Part shown: positions 63,659 to 64,000 of the stretch, one piece after another
How positions within the stretch are numbered: position 1 is the first letter of the stretch
How the letters are laid out: each line of letters starts with the position of its first letter
NCBI GenBank assembly: GCA_963793275.1
Contig: CAWBZL010000003.1
Location: 1 to 64,000, forward strand
Source: Marinirhabdus sp963793275
GTDB lineage: Bacteria; Bacteroidota; Bacteroidia; Flavobacteriales; Flavobacteriaceae
Length of the DNA: 64,000 nucleotides
Direction: 5' to 3'
Position numbers and translations under genes: made by a program
Notes under the pieces: generated by a model
Databases searched by the model: none
What the model was told of the DNA's origin: nothing
What the model saw: the letters and a program-made list of their open reading frames with translations, nothing else

Positions 63659-64000
63659 TTATCTAATTTTTTTCTTTTTGTAATTCCGTCCGTACCATAA
63701 TAAAACTCCTGTTACCGGTAAACTTGCAGTAAGCAAACTAATTAAAAACACAATAATTTTTCCCGTAATTCCGCCAATTGCTCCAATATGTATGTCGTAA
63801 TTCATTCGTTGAATTTTGTCCGCAACTTTTGCATTTTTGTATTTCCCATAAATACTTGCTGTTTCAATTTCCTCCAGCGTATTTTGGTCAAAAAATCTAA
63901 AATCGGAATCGTAATAGAGTCCTTTACTGTTTGAAACTTCTACGTAAATACTTTCTTCTGCTGTTTTGGGATAGTGTAATTCAATACTTTCGGCACCTGG
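63659..64000 (-). CDS. PepSY-type membrane protein, C-terminal part (cut by window edge)
   Basis: 113 residues visible, open to the window end. The order is: a beta-rich end (IELHYPKTAEESIYVEVSNSKGLYYDSDFRFFDQNTLEEI), then MNYDIHIGAIGGITGKIIVFLISLLTASLPVTGVLLWYGRNYKKKK, which is the final helix of PepSY-associated membrane proteins with the conserved HIG...G motif. These often accompany siderophore receptors as iron reductases. The 271-bp gap before it (63388-63658) shows nothing I can support. Confidence 0.82.
   Translation of the reverse strand, partial: PGAESIELHYPKTAEESIYVEVSNSKGLYYDSDFRFFDQNTLEEIETASIYGKYKNAKVADKIQRMNYDIHIGAIGGITGKIIVFLISLLTASLPVTGVLLWYGRNYKKKKIR

Noticed and set aside
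1..64000. rRNA or tRNA genes, IS elements, integrases, CRISPR-Cas or phage structural clusters
   Set aside because: None could be supported on either strand; the single tail-fibre-like gene has a signal peptide and no phage neighbours.

Overview
The window looks like the chromosome of a marine-type member of the Flavobacteriaceae (Bacteroidota). The signs are promoters of the TAnnTTTG type, starts without clear Shine-Dalgarno sites, a short 287-residue primary sigma factor, a YpdA-type bacillithiol reductase, and many families typical of the group (GSCFA, DUF6660, DUF4846, DUF6702, lmo0937, carboxypeptidase-like regulatory domains, a fused CusA-TolC pump). These assignments come from reading the sequence; no database search was run.

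Region 1 (1-10.4 kb) is a metal-homeostasis island on the + strand: the tail of a DUF3347 protein, a His/Cys-rich secreted DUF6660 protein, an RND pump fused to its own TolC channel, its CusB-type adaptor, a CDF-like carrier, a Fur/Zur-type regulator, a STAS-like protein and a Zn/Cd P1B-ATPase. Two near-identical TTGCAC-N4-GTTGCA sites sit at identical spacing in front of the two transcription units and are the likely target of the regulator. The island carries five copies of a perfect GCTTTCGCGAAAGC palindrome, which I did not see in the other 54 kb. It ends in a 106-bp tandem repeat with a strong hairpin terminator.

Region 2 (10.4-33.4 kb) is mostly ordinary chromosome: an MsbA-like ABC exporter; two serine hydrolases flanking a large transporter-HEAT protein; a frameshifted PEP-synthase-like protein; an AraC regulator; an MtfA-like peptidase; a tight BLUF-rpe-bdr operon; rpoD; an M23/MerR/LemA/O-methyltransferase run; alaS; and a GSCFA protein.

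Region 3 (33.4-45.4 kb) is the most interesting part. A TPR sensor histidine kinase, a LuxR-type response regulator, a small membrane protein, two secreted MORN-repeat proteins (one frameshifted), a secreted beta-propeller protein and a lipoprotein each have an 18-bp palindrome (consensus ATACGGCAwwTGCCsTAT) 22-23 bp upstream of the -7 promoter box. This looks like an autoregulated two-component regulon that can be read directly from the DNA. A 711-residue tail-fibre-like protein with a 501-bp internal duplication lies among these genes on the other strand and has no such site.

Region 4 (45.4-64 kb) holds a DUF302 lipoprotein, a DUF4846 protein, ApbE, map, gpmI, three clustered peptidases (M48, M15/VanY, PepE), two carboxypeptidase-like-domain proteins, a frameshifted M1 aminopeptidase, tatA, a PAP2 phosphatase, a B12-binding-type radical SAM protein and the C-terminal end of a PepSY-type protein cut by the window edge.

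Three genes (17.5-20.5, 40.0-40.8 and 58.0-60.3 kb) are each interrupted by a single-base frameshift with intact coding on both sides. These may be sequencing errors or recent pseudogenes.
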